The notes below the pieces were generated by a model. That model had not been told where the DNA came from and did no database searches. It worked only from the letters and a program-made list of their open reading frames with translations. Position numbers and translations under genes: made by a program. 14,001 nt of DNA, taken from NCBI GenBank assembly GCA_030433125.1, contig JAUIKZ010000026.1:1-14001 (forward strand), read 5' to 3'. Shown here piece after piece: positions 5,729-13,373 of the stretch. Each line of letters opens with the position of its first letter. Position 1 is the stretch's first letter. This DNA comes from Alphaproteobacteria bacterium (GTDB taxonomy: Bacteria; Pseudomonadota; Alphaproteobacteria; UBA6184).

Positions 5729-6745
5729 GTCTGAATCCGGCAACACATCTAACAGTTTTATCGCCAAATCCGTGAACTCGCGTGCCTTAGCATGGCATGT
5801 TTCAATAGCCTGATAATCATTTAAATACTGCACTGCTTTCTTGAAATCATCCGAGGCCTGGTCGCCCATAATCATTGTGCGACGCCAAAAGGCCAACGCA
5901 TTTTTGTCGTTATTCTTCAACGCCCCCTCGTAGGCATAAAACATGGGCAAAGTGCACACTTGCTCCTGAAAATCTTTTCCAGGCTTTTTCTCCAAAATTT
6001 TCGGGTCACCTATATAGTCCAACAAATCATCCAGCAGCTGGAAGCTCAACCCAATATACTTACCACATTGGCTGAGGGCTTTCTGCACCTCTGGCGCAGC
6101 CCCCGCCAGTAATGCCCCACCCCCTAAGGCCATTTCAAACATGCGCGCTGTTTTTAACTCGATCACGCGAACAATACCCGCCTCACTCTCCGGTATCGCC
6201 CCCGTTACATACTGCTGCTCTAGCTCACCAACAATAACGTCTTTACTCAGTGACGTTACCAATTTCATTAAGTTAAGGTTATCCGTGTTAAGCAAGTGGC
6301 TCAAGCTATGCGCAATAAGGTAATCCCCCACCAAGATACTGGGACGGTTCCCCCATATATAGCGTGGGGTTTTACGACCCCGGCGCACTTGGCCGTTATC
6401 AATTACATCGTCATGCAATAATGTAGCCGTATGAATGCACTCAATGGTGGCCGCCAGCGTAATAACATCATCGGTTATTTCTCCACCCGCTAACAAGGTA
6501 CCCACCATACATAACACGGGCCGCGTGCGTTTACCCCCCGCTGCAAAAATATGCCCTGCTATATTTTCGCTTTCGTTAACGCTTGATTTAGACAATTGGG
6601 TTAGCTTGGCATTCACCTTATCAATAGAGGGTGAAAACATTTCAAAAAGGTTGAGCCCCATCTCCTGGTGAGGCCCTTCCAAATTATCAGGAGAAGAGAG
6701 AGATGAGAAAGTACTTGAAAGAGCCCTAGACATATAATTACTCAT
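5675..6745 (-). CDS. Trans-polyprenyl diphosphate synthase (quinone side chain), missing a usual Lys
   Basis: The 356-residue protein has the all-helical prenyl synthase signatures: GGKRTRP (70-76), the first Asp-rich motif DDVID (112-116) followed by RRGRKTPR, and the second, QLLDDLLDY (236-244). Members of this size make the octa- to decaprenyl chain of ubiquinone from IPP and an allylic primer. After the second Asp motif the family normally has a GK-x-T-L-P segment whose Lys helps hold the allylic diphosphate. Here it reads EQVCTLP, with Val263 (codon at 5959-5957) at that place. The N-terminus is longer than usual (about 35 residues before the first helix) and no good Shine-Dalgarno precedes 6745, so Met5 or Met29 could be the start. 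It lies 39 nt after hslU and is likely in that operon. Chain length cannot be told. Confidence 0.9.
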   Translation of the reverse strand: MSNYMSRALSSTFSSLSSPDNLEGPHQEMGLNLFEMFSPSIDKVNAKLTQLSKSSVNESENIAGHIFAAGGKRTRPVLCMVGTLLAGGEITDDVITLAATIECIHTATLLHDDVIDNGQVRRGRKTPRYIWGNRPSILVGDYLIAHSLSHLLNTDNLNLMKLVTSLSKDVIVGELEQQYVTGAIPESEAGIVRVIELKTARMFEMALGGGALLAGAAPEVQKALSQCGKYIGLSFQLLDDLLDYIGDPKILEKKPGKDFQEQVCTLPMFYAYEGALKNNDKNALAFWRRTMIMGDQASDDFKKAVQYLNDYQAIETCHAKAREFTDLAIKLLDVLPDSDLKAALISFTRQALARMR

Positions 6746-6784
6746 TTTTACTATTTATTGCAACAACTTTATTTAGGTAAAGGC

Positions 6785-8092
6785 TTATAAAATAAATTTT
6801 GATAAATCTACATTTTTCACGAGGTCTTTAAGGCGCTGATCCACATACTCTTTGCTAATCTCAAAGGTTTGCCCCTCATTATCATCCGCCGCAAAGCTCA
6901 ACTCTTCTAAGAGTTTTTCCATAATAGTATGCAAACGACGGGCGCCAATGTTTTCCACGTTTTTATTCACTTCAAAGGCAATTTCCGCAAGGCGCGTTAT
7001 GCCCTCATCCGCAAATGTAAGCGTTACACCCTCCGCCTCCAACAGCGCTTTGTACTGGGTTAGCAAGCTGGCCTCTGGCTCCTTTAATATGCGTACAAAA
7101 TCTTCTTGCTTTAGCGAGCTCAACTCCACCCGAATCGGCAAGCGGCCTTGCAGCTCGGGCAATAGCTCCGAGGGCTTCGCCACATGAAAGGCGCCCGACG
7201 CAATAAACAAAATGTGATCCGTTTTTACAGGCCCATGTTTGGTGGTCACCGTGGTGCCTTCCAGTAAAGGCAACAAGTCACGCTGCACCCCTTCGCGGCT
7301 TACATCGGGTCCACCCTTAGAGGTGCGGCCACAAATTTTATCCACTTCGTCTAAAAACACAATCCCGTTGTCTTCTACAGCCTTCAGGGCACGCTCTCTT
7401 ATTGTGTCTTCATCAATCAGCTTATCCGCCTCTTCATTCATCACAATTTTACGCGCTTCGCTGATTTTTAAGCGCCGCGTTTTATATTGCGTGAATGATT
7501 TACCCAATAGGTCGCCAATATTCATCATGCCCATTTGCATTTGCCCACCCGGCACATCAAATTGCGCCAATGGGTTATCTGGGGCATCCACCACTTCAAT
7601 ATCAATTTCTTTCTCTTCAAGGCTACCATTCCGAAGCTTAGCACGGAATTTCTCGCGGGTTTCTTCACTGGCTCTAGCCCCCACCAACGCTTTTAACAAA
7701 CGCTCCTCTGCCATTTGTTCCGCTTGCTCTTTTACTTGCTCCATCAGCTGACTGCGCTGGTCATTAATAGCAAACTCCACAAGGTCACGAATAATTTGCT
7801 CCACATCACGGCCCACATAGCCTACCTCTGTAAACTTGGTGGCCTCCACCTTCGCAAAAGGCGCGTTCGCCAATTTGGCTAGGCGTCGGGCAATTTCGGT
7901 TTTACCGACACCTGTGGGGCCAATCATAAGAATATTCTTCGGCACAATCTCTTGGCGAAGTGTCTCATCTTTCACCTGCTGACGACGCCACCGGTTGCGC
8001 AACGCCAAAGCCACGCTTTTTTTGGCGTTTTCCTGCCCCACAATGTGGCGGTTGAGTTCATCGACTATTTGTTTTGGTGTTAAATGCATCAT
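6785..8092 (-). CDS. hslU: HslU, ATPase subunit of the HslVU protease
   Basis: The AAA+ unfoldase threads substrates into the HslV chamber. With the start at 8092 it has 435 residues: MMHLTPKQIVDELNRHIVGQ, Walker A GPTGVGKT (58-65), pore loop GYVG (91-94), an inserted I domain (about 110-235, Met/Gln/Glu-rich), Walker B IVFLDEVD (244-251), a sensor region with RPSELLPELQGR-like sequence, and the C-terminal SKFIL tail that docks into HslV. A TTG six codons earlier is possible, but GGAG lies 11 nt before 8092 and that ATG follows the hslV TAA by a single base, which suggests coupled translation. A second ATG at 8089 is equivalent. Confidence 0.97.
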   Translation of the reverse strand: MMHLTPKQIVDELNRHIVGQENAKKSVALALRNRWRRQQVKDETLRQEIVPKNILMIGPTGVGKTEIARRLAKLANAPFAKVEATKFTEVGYVGRDVEQIIRDLVEFAINDQRSQLMEQVKEQAEQMAEERLLKALVGARASEETREKFRAKLRNGSLEEKEIDIEVVDAPDNPLAQFDVPGGQMQMGMMNIGDLLGKSFTQYKTRRLKISEARKIVMNEEADKLIDEDTIRERALKAVEDNGIVFLDEVDKICGRTSKGGPDVSREGVQRDLLPLLEGTTVTTKHGPVKTDHILFIASGAFHVAKPSELLPELQGRLPIRVELSSLKQEDFVRILKEPEASLLTQYKALLEAEGVTLTFADEGITRLAEIAFEVNKNVENIGARRLHTIMEKLLEELSFAADDNEGQTFEISKEYVDQRLKDLVKNVDLSKFIL

Positions 8093-8093
8093 G

Positions 8094-8642
8094 TTAAATT
8101 TTCTCCACAAGAATATTATGGCTGGTATAAATACAAATGTCGGCGGCCACCTTCATCGAGCGCCGAGCGATATCTTCTAGGTCTAGCTGTTCCATAGGCA
8201 TTAGCGCACGGGCAGCCGAAAGGGCAAATGTCCCGCCAGACCCAATGGCGATAATGTCATCTTCCGGCTCAATTACATCGCCATTGCCACTTAAAATGAG
8301 TGAGTTCTTCTTATCGCACACCGCCATCATCGCTTGCAGCTGCCGCAAATATTTATCGGTGCGCCAATCTTTCGCCAGTTCCACGCACGCGCGCTGCAGC
8401 TGATCGGGGTATTGCTCCAGTTTTTCTTCCAGGCGCTCAAACAGCGTCATGGCATCGGCGGTAGCTCCTGCAAACCCCACAATAACGTTTCCCCCAGCCA
8501 GGCGGCGCAACTTGCACGCGTTTGATTTTATAATGGTGTTCCCCAAAGTCACTTGGCCATCCCCGGCCACCAAGGCCTCTTCACCGCGCCGCAGACATAA
8601 AATGGTCGTGCCGTATAATGTATTTGGTTCGTGATTAATCAT
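8094..8642 (-). CDS. hslV: HslV, peptidase subunit of the HslVU protease
   Basis: The 182-residue protein belongs to the proteasome-type Ntn hydrolases. Its sequence YGTTILCLRRG places the nucleophile at Thr12 after an 11-residue propeptide. GDGQVTLG, ACKLRRL, GFAGATADAMTLFERLEEKL, CVELAKDWRTDKYLR, NGDVIEP and AIGSGG follow in the order seen in alphaproteobacterial HslV. It forms the double-hexamer degradation chamber capped by HslU. A GGA-type ribosome site lies about 7 nt upstream. fliI ends 62 nt before it without a terminator, so co-transcription with fliI is possible. Confidence 0.98.
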   Translation of the reverse strand: MINHEPNTLYGTTILCLRRGEEALVAGDGQVTLGNTIIKSNACKLRRLAGGNVIVGFAGATADAMTLFERLEEKLEQYPDQLQRACVELAKDWRTDKYLRQLQAMMAVCDKKNSLILSGNGDVIEPEDDIIAIGSGGTFALSAARALMPMEQLDLEDIARRSMKVAADICIYTSHNILVEKI

Positions 8643-8704
8643 TTTGTTCCAACTTTTTCATATGTTGGTTTTACTAGAAATCGCCGCTGTTGACCAGGGT
8701 GAAT

Positions 8705-10042
8705 TTAGGCCTTCGCTTTTTCAGCGGCCAAACACGCAGCTAAAGCGTCGAACCCCTCTTCGAAATGCACGCACTCATCAATGCGCTGACTCAGAAAGGC
8801 CTCAAGGTGCCCGTTATACTTAATAGCCTCATCCACCTCTGGGTTACTGCCCTGTTTATACGCCCCGAGGCGAATCATATCTTGCATATCATTATAAAGG
8901 CTCATGTAGCGACGCGCCTGTTGCACCAAAGCATTTTCATCAGCCGTTTGGCAGCCGGGCATGGTCCGCGACACACTGCGCAAAATATCAATAGCCGGGA
9001 AGCGCCCTCGCTCGGCAATGCTGCGGTCCATCACAATGTGGCCATCTAAAATACCCCGCACCGCATCGGCAATGGGGTCTTCCATATCGCCCCCCTCCAC
9101 AAGCACTGTAATCAAACCCGTAATATCTCCATGACAGCCTTCACGCCCGGGGCCGGCGCGCTCCAGCAACCGTGGCAGCTCTGAAAACACACTGGGGGTA
9201 TACCCCTTTGAGGTAGGTGGCTCACCGGAAGCCAACCCAATTTCACGCTGCGCCATACCAAAGCGGGTCACACTATCCATCAGGCACAACACATGCTTGC
9301 CTTGGTCCCGAAAATATTCCGCCACCGTCAATGTTGTATAAGCGGCACGCCGCCTGGCGAGCGCTGGTTCATCAGAGGTGGCCACCACCACCACACTTTT
9401 TTGGCGCCCATCTTCCCCCAGGTAGTCATCTATAAACTCACGGAGCTCGCGGCCTCGCTCACCAATCAAGCCAATCACAATCACGTCCGCCTCTGAAAAG
9501 CGGGCAATTTGCGACATCAACACCGACTTCCCCACACCCGAGCCAGCGAAGATACCCATCCGCTGACCACGGCAACAGGTTAAAAAGGTGTTCAACGCCT
9601 TAACCCCCAGGCTTAAACGCTTCCCGACCCGCTTACGCTCGTGGGCGGACACAGGTGCATGATACACCGGGTACCCTTCCTTCCCATGCTTAAAGGTGTG
9701 CAAGGTGCTCACCGGCTCGCCCATACAATTAATAATTGACCCTAACCAACTGGGGTGCGGGTGCAACATATCTGCTTTGCTGTTAATGCTAACCTTGTCG
9801 CCCACACTAATGCCACGCGTAGAGCCAAAGGGCAGAAGCTGGGCTGTTTTTTCGTTAATGGTCACCACCTCTAGTGGGGCTTGCTCAGCGCGGCTACCTT
9901 GCAACACACACTGTGTGCCCACCGCTAAAAAGCGATTCAAGCCTTCCACCTCCACCGTGCGGGCCCCCACCCCCACAATGCGGCCCGTGTAGGTTTCGGC
10001 AGACATGGATTGCATGTCGTATATAAGCTTATTGAGTTCCAT
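8705..10042 (-). CDS. fliI: Flagellum-specific ATPase FliI
   Basis: The 445-residue protein is a type III export ATPase related to F1-beta. It shows PHPSWLG, then TCCRGQRMGIFAGSGVGKS with Walker A AGSGVGKS (166-173), the GERGRE catalytic Glu segment (194-199), Walker B VLCLMDS (251-257) and the signature PSVFSELPRLLERAG (283-297). FliI unfolds or delivers flagellar substrates at the export gate and works with FliH and FliJ. None of these is adjacent: fliJ, often next to fliI, is replaced by hslV. The start at 10042 has no clear Shine-Dalgarno; Met10 or Met13 are alternatives. The match to FliI rather than injectisome ATPases is by overall pattern and is probable, not proven. Confidence 0.93.
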   Translation of the reverse strand: MELNKLIYDMQSMSAETYTGRIVGVGARTVEVEGLNRFLAVGTQCVLQGSRAEQAPLEVVTINEKTAQLLPFGSTRGISVGDKVSINSKADMLHPHPSWLGSIINCMGEPVSTLHTFKHGKEGYPVYHAPVSAHERKRVGKRLSLGVKALNTFLTCCRGQRMGIFAGSGVGKSVLMSQIARFSEADVIVIGLIGERGRELREFIDDYLGEDGRQKSVVVVATSDEPALARRRAAYTTLTVAEYFRDQGKHVLCLMDSVTRFGMAQREIGLASGEPPTSKGYTPSVFSELPRLLERAGPGREGCHGDITGLITVLVEGGDMEDPIADAVRGILDGHIVMDRSIAERGRFPAIDILRSVSRTMPGCQTADENALVQQARRYMSLYNDMQDMIRLGAYKQGSNPEVDEAIKYNGHLEAFLSQRIDECVHFEEGFDALAACLAAEKAKA

Positions 10043-10169
10043 GGGTTAACTGTGCGTGAGAGGGGTTAATATTTGGTAAAGAGGGTGTAACTCCCCCCGC
10101 AACCATGAGGTTTTTAAAGAACAGCATTAAACACGGGCTCTGTAAAAAAGGCGCCATCCCGCAGTTTAA

Positions 10170-10208
10170 TTTTGCAAGGCCCCAGCCGTTTTCTATTACT
10201 TTGCAAAA
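10170..10208. promoter_or_regulatory. 8-bp inverted repeat just upstream of the rplU promoter
   Basis: TTTTGCAA (10170-10177) and TTGCAAAA (10201-10208) are perfect inverted arms with 23 nt between them. Their centres are 31 bp apart, about three helical turns, and the right arm ends 4 nt before the -35 box. This could be a paired operator or activator site. The left arm coincides with the -12 part of the possible sigma-54 site. Confidence 0.3.
10172..10188 (-). promoter_or_regulatory. Candidate sigma-54 (RpoN) promoter upstream of fliI
   Basis: On the minus strand GG (10187-10186) is followed after exactly 10 nt by GC (10175-10174), inside CGGCT...CTTGCAA. This matches the invariant GG-N10-GC of RpoN promoters, and TTGCA at -12 is consensus. 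The -24 side has C instead of T before GGC. Flagellar operons in several alphaproteobacteria use sigma-54. It is about 130 nt from the fliI start. Short motif, so chance is a real possibility. Confidence 0.25.
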
Positions 10209-10212
10209 GACA

Positions 10213-10241
10213 TTGACAACAGCAGGGGAGAAAGCTATATT
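10213..10241 (+). promoter_or_regulatory. Strong sigma-70 promoter for rplU-rpmA
   Basis: Consensus TTGACA (10213-10218), a 17-nt spacer and TATATT (10236-10241, five of six). The start near 10248 leaves a leader of about 25 nt before the rplU ATG, with AGGG as the ribosome site. Confidence 0.85.
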
Positions 10242-10272
10242 CCACCTACATAAATGAATTTAGGGTAATAGT

Positions 10273-10587
10273 ATGTTTGCTGTAATTAAAACAGGCGGAA
10301 AACAATATCACGTTGAAAAGGACCAAACGCTTGTGGTCGAAAAGTTAGAAGGAAACGAGGGAGACACGGTTTCTCTTGATGACGTATTAATGGTGAATGA
10401 TGGCAAAGCTGCCAAAGTTGGCGCGCCTTTAGTAAAAGGTGCCAAAGTAGAAGCAACGATTGTGAAGCAATCCCGTGCGCCAAAAATTCTTGTGTTCAAG
10501 AAAAAGCGCCGCCACAACTATCGTCGCAAAAAAGGACACCGTCAACACGTTACTGTATTGAAAATTCAAGACATTAAAGTCGCATAA
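10273..10587 (+). CDS. rplU: Large ribosomal subunit protein L21
   Basis: The 104-residue product starts MFAVIKTGGKQYHVEKDQ and carries the C-terminal basic block FKKKRRHNYRRKKGHRQ followed by TVLKIQDI, all standard for L21, which binds 23S rRNA. Its length is normal. TTTAGGG about 8 nt before the ATG sets the start. It leads the conserved rplU-rpmA pair; the rpmA ATG follows 12 nt after its stop. Confidence 0.98.
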   Translation: MFAVIKTGGKQYHVEKDQTLVVEKLEGNEGDTVSLDDVLMVNDGKAAKVGAPLVKGAKVEATIVKQSRAPKILVFKKKRRHNYRRKKGHRQHVTVLKIQDIKVA

Positions 10588-10599
10588 GGAGATTTTGGA

Positions 10600-10854
10600 A
10601 TGGCACAAAAGAAAGCTGGTGGTAGTACCAAGAACGGTCGTGATTCGGCCGGTAAACGCTTAGGTGTAAAGAAGTTTGGTGGGGAAAAAGTAATTCCTGG
10701 TAACATCATTATTCGCCAACGCGGCACAAAGTTTTATGCGGGCAACAATGTAGGTATGGGTAAAGACTATACGTTATTTGCGCTAACCGAAGGAAACGTA
10801 AAGTTTCAACGCAAAGCCCAAAACAGAACATATGTATCTGTGGAAACAGCATAA
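10600..10854 (+). CDS. rpmA: Large ribosomal subunit protein L27
   Basis: The 84-residue protein has the L27 N-terminus MAQKKAGGSTKNGRDSAGKR, then LGVKKFGGE, IIRQRGTKFYAGNNVG and GKDYTLFAL. The flexible N-terminal tail reaches the peptidyl transferase centre. The N-terminal Ala-Gln-Lys-Lys is preserved, with no cleavable extension like that of Firmicutes. AAGGAG lies 8 nt upstream. It is followed by a strong terminator before obgE. Confidence 0.98.
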   Translation: MAQKKAGGSTKNGRDSAGKRLGVKKFGGEKVIPGNIIIRQRGTKFYAGNNVGMGKDYTLFALTEGNVKFQRKAQNRTYVSVETA

Positions 10855-10878
10855 ATTATTATAACATAATAAGTGCGT

Positions 10879-10906
10879 AGGGGTGGTGTTAGCCGCCCCT
10901 TTTTTT
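10879..10906 (+). terminator. Intrinsic terminator after rpmA
   Basis: AGGGGTGG (10879-10886) pairs with CCGCCCCT (10893-10900; one G-T pair) around a 6-nt loop and is followed directly by seven Ts. It separates rplU-rpmA from obgE, so obgE is expressed by readthrough or by a promoter I did not find. Confidence 0.9.
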
Positions 10907-10925
10907 GTACAGCATTAGGGTGAAT

Positions 10926-11942
10926 ATGCAATTTTTAGATCAAGCAAAAATTTTCGTAAAGTCTGGCGATGGCGGCGATGGCTGTGTGAGTTTTCGCCGC
11001 GAAAAGTTCATAGAGTATGGTGGCCCCAACGGCGGCAACGGCGGCAGGGGGGGCGACATTATTATTGAGGCTGTAGACAACCTAAACACCCTTATCGATT
11101 ACCGCTACACCCAACACTTTAAAGCAAAGAAGGGCACCAACGGTATGGGCTCTAGCCGTACGGGCGCATCGGCACCGCCCATCGTGTTAAAAGTGCCGGT
11201 GGGCACGCAGGTGATTGATGATGACGGTGAAACCGTTTTATTAGACCTGTTAACCCCCGGGGAGCGCCATGTGTTTTTGCAAGGTGGCTATGGTGGCCGC
11301 GGGAACGAGAGCTTTAAATCCTCGACAAACCAAGCTCCCCGTCAATTTACTAAAGGTCAAAAAGGTGAAGAAATGTGGGTGTGGCTTAAGCTTAAGCTAT
11401 TGGCGGATGTGGGTTTGGTAGGCCTGCCAAACGCTGGTAAATCTACCCTACTGAGCGTGACCACCCGGGCCAAACCCAAAATTGCTAATTATCCTTTTTC
11501 TACCACGAAACCCCAATTAGGCGTGGTGTATGTAGGCGGTGAAGAATTTGTGATGGCGGACCTGCCCGGCCTTATTGAGGGGGCTAGCGAAGGTGTGGGC
11601 TTAGGACACCGCTTTTTAAAACACACGGAACGCTGCCGCGTGTTATGCCATCTTATTGATGCCACAGATGAGGATGTTGTGGCCTCTTATAACACGGTAA
11701 ACGAAGAACTGAAGCAGTATCTGCCAGAGCTTGTGAACAAACAGCTGCTGGTTGTGTTGAATAAAATAGACGCCCTCCCCCCAGAAGATCTCGACGAAAA
11801 AAAGCGTTGTCTGCAAGATATGCTGGGGCATGATATATGGTGCATTTCCGCCGCGGCCGAACAAAACGTAACACCGCTCATGCAAGCCTTGCACCAAAAC
11901 CTTATAGCGGCAGATGAAGAAGACGAAGATGACGTGCGTTAA
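10926..11942 (+). CDS. obgE: Obg family GTPase (ribosome assembly)
   Basis: The protein is 338 residues from the ATG at 10926. A TTG seven codons earlier lies in the terminator T-run and is rejected; TTAGGG just upstream of 10926 supports this start, as does MQFLDQAKI, the usual Obg beginning. The Gly-rich Obg fold spans about 1-158 (GGPNGGNGGRGGD at 32-44). The GTPase domain has G1 GLPNAGKST (166-174), G3 DLPG (212-215), G4 NKID (279-282) and a G5-like SAA at 308-310. The tail is acidic. Obg acts late in 50S maturation and links it to growth and the stringent response. Adjacent rplU-rpmA-obg is a widespread arrangement. Confidence 0.97.
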   Translation: MQFLDQAKIFVKSGDGGDGCVSFRREKFIEYGGPNGGNGGRGGDIIIEAVDNLNTLIDYRYTQHFKAKKGTNGMGSSRTGASAPPIVLKVPVGTQVIDDDGETVLLDLLTPGERHVFLQGGYGGRGNESFKSSTNQAPRQFTKGQKGEEMWVWLKLKLLADVGLVGLPNAGKSTLLSVTTRAKPKIANYPFSTTKPQLGVVYVGGEEFVMADLPGLIEGASEGVGLGHRFLKHTERCRVLCHLIDATDEDVVASYNTVNEELKQYLPELVNKQLLVVLNKIDALPPEDLDEKKRCLQDMLGHDIWCISAAAEQNVTPLMQALHQNLIAADEEDEDDVR

Positions 11943-12357
11943 AACAGCCGCCACCCCCACGGCAATTACCAACACAATTCCCGTGTTTAAAGAACTGCGC
12001 CCGCACTTAACGGACGCTGATAGCTTTTTAGAGCAGGTACAGGCCCAAACCAAGGAAGGCTACACCATTGCTTATATTGAAGAAAACGGCACGCCCGTGG
12101 CTGCCATGGGCTATCGTATAATGAGCACATTGGCGTGGGGACGATTTGTGTATGTGGATGACCTAAGCACCCTCCCCGCCCATCGCGGCAAGGGGCTTGG
12201 CACAGCCTTATTACAACACGCAAAAAACGTAGCGAAGGATAACGCTTGTGAGGCTGTCCACTTAGACACCGGTTATCAGCGCCAAGCTGCGCACAAGCTG
12301 TACTTAAATCAAGGGTTTACCTTTAATTGCCATCACTTGATGTTTACCGTTGAATAA
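11914..12357 (+). CDS. GNAT family N-acetyltransferase
   Basis: The 147-residue protein is a single GNAT domain. ELRPHLTDADSFLEQV forms strand 1 and helix 1 (about 27-42), YVDDLSTLPAHRGKGLGTALL carries the acetyl-CoA pyrophosphate loop R-G-K-G-L-G (about residues 91-96), and HLDTGYQRQAAHKLYLNQGF is the conserved motif B end. The substrate cannot be told from sequence. The ATG at 11914 overlaps the end of obgE by 29 nt; Met6 (11929) would overlap by 14, and a GTG at 11983 would give just the core domain. None has a good Shine-Dalgarno, so translation may depend on obgE. It is convergent with the next gene, 8 nt apart, with no terminator visible between them. Confidence 0.9.
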   Translation: MKKTKMTCVKTAATPTAITNTIPVFKELRPHLTDADSFLEQVQAQTKEGYTIAYIEENGTPVAAMGYRIMSTLAWGRFVYVDDLSTLPAHRGKGLGTALLQHAKNVAKDNACEAVHLDTGYQRQAAHKLYLNQGFTFNCHHLMFTVE

Positions 12358-12365
12358 GGCTCACA

Positions 12366-13214
12366 TTACTCAAAAGGCTCCTCCTCGCCTAGTATCAAAG
12401 AATATAAATTCACCACATTTTTAGCGGGTTCACTCATCTTTACTTGTTGTTCATTTTTAATGCTATTTGTGTTGAAGCGAAAAGGACTGGAAAGGCGATA
12501 CAGGTTCAACACCTCGGCCCACCCCTTATGGATGTGATTTCGGCTTAAATGATAAAAGTGGCCCACCTCATCTTTAACAATTTTAGATACAAGCCACTCC
12601 ACTACACCACTTTCATCATTAACGGATGTGGTAACACGTAAACCTCTCGTTAACCTTTCCAGTAGGAGGAGGTTCTCTAAAACAGTTGAGCGCACATAAA
12701 AGCCACGAGTAATACTGGCGTCCCCTACCTTAAATTCCATTAAGTGGCTAATGTAATGTTTCACATGCTGCGGCTCCTCATAAAGCAGGCGGGTGGGTAA
12801 CATGCGGAGCGACCCACAAAAGTTATGCGTCGACATGTGTTGAGCATTTTGCACATCTGCCGCAGCCGCCATAAGACGTTTGATACTAGCAGATGCGTTC
12901 ATCTGGGCCGCGTTATTCTCTAAGTCTTTTACTACGTTATGCAAACAGTGTAAGTTTTCCAAAAACGTTTGAAAACATTGCTCTTCTGGATTCAACACCC
13001 ACACGGCATCTGAAAGCAACTCGGGGCGACAGAAAAGATAAAAATGTTTATCGGCCTTAATCGACTCTATGAGAGGCTTCATGCTCTCTATAGCTGAATT
13101 GTGGGGGCCGGATGAGGTGGAGATATACCTTTGCGAGTGAAACTGAATCGGTGAGAAAACACGTAAAGATGCAGTAACTCTTTGGGGTGAAAGTCGGCCT
13201 ATAAAACGATCCAC
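12366..13214 (-). CDS. Unrecognised protein encoded directly behind tRNA-Val
   Basis: The reading frame is open back through the tRNA gene, so the longest form is an artefact. The best start I see is GTG at 13214, with GAAGG 8 nt upstream, giving 282 residues; ATG at 13082 (239 residues) is the first Met. The protein looks soluble and mostly helical. A run around residues 115-135 is Ala-rich, a Leu-rich segment (NLLLLERLTRGL) lies near 200, and HLSRNHIHKGW has clustered His. The C-terminus is acidic. I do not recognise any domain or catalytic motif. It probably shares the tRNA-Val promoter, since no terminator is seen between them. Its length and open frame support a real gene; its function is unknown. 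Confidence 0.7.
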   Translation of the reverse strand: MDRFIGRLSPQRVTASLRVFSPIQFHSQRYISTSSGPHNSAIESMKPLIESIKADKHFYLFCRPELLSDAVWVLNPEEQCFQTFLENLHCLHNVVKDLENNAAQMNASASIKRLMAAAADVQNAQHMSTHNFCGSLRMLPTRLLYEEPQHVKHYISHLMEFKVGDASITRGFYVRSTVLENLLLLERLTRGLRVTTSVNDESGVVEWLVSKIVKDEVGHFYHLSRNHIHKGWAEVLNLYRLSSPFRFNTNSIKNEQQVKMSEPAKNVVNLYSLILGEEEPFE

Positions 13215-13285
13215 AAAATGAGCCTTCAGCGTAGCAGTGTATAAAAAGGCTAAAATCACGAATTGGAGGAGGCGGTTTAAAAAGG

Positions 13286-13360
13286 TGGTGGGCGATGACG
13301 GGATTGAACCGCCGACCCTCTCGGTGTAAACGAGACGCTCTACCGCTGAGCTAATCGCCC
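13286..13360 (-). tRNA. tRNA-Val (anticodon UAC), CCA encoded
   Basis: All arms fold on the minus strand. The acceptor is GGGCGAT/ATCGCCC (7 bp), the D arm is GCTC/GAGC with loop AGCGGTA, and the anticodon stem TCTCG/CGAGA closes loop TTTACAC with anticodon TAC. The variable loop has 5 nt, and the T arm GGCGG/CCGTC has loop TTCAATC. Discriminator A is followed by a genome-encoded CCA. The total is 75 nt. It lies between hup and an unknown gene, a position often seen for hup and tRNA-Val in alphaproteobacteria. Confidence 0.97.
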
Positions 13361-13373
13361 CTTTCTTGTGACT

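Larger units (their letters stand above)
10043..10212. other. Divergent intergenic region between fliI and rplU
   Basis: I see no convincing gene here. It holds a possible sigma-54 site reading toward fliI (10172-10188) and an 8-bp inverted repeat (10170-10177 with 10201-10208). A short start-less minus-strand frame ending at 10114 is not supported as a gene. Confidence 0.6.

Noticed and set aside
7239..7751. A 170-residue plus-strand frame
   Set aside because: Entirely antisense to hslU with a Ser-rich shadow composition.
10114..10204. A short minus-strand frame ending in LRDGAFFTEPVFNAVL, upstream of fliI
   Set aside because: Protein-like at first sight, possibly a gene remnant, but there is no plausible start or ribosome site and it is under 35 codons.
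11643..12053. A 136-residue minus-strand frame
   Set aside because: Antisense to obgE and the GNAT gene; no ribosome site.
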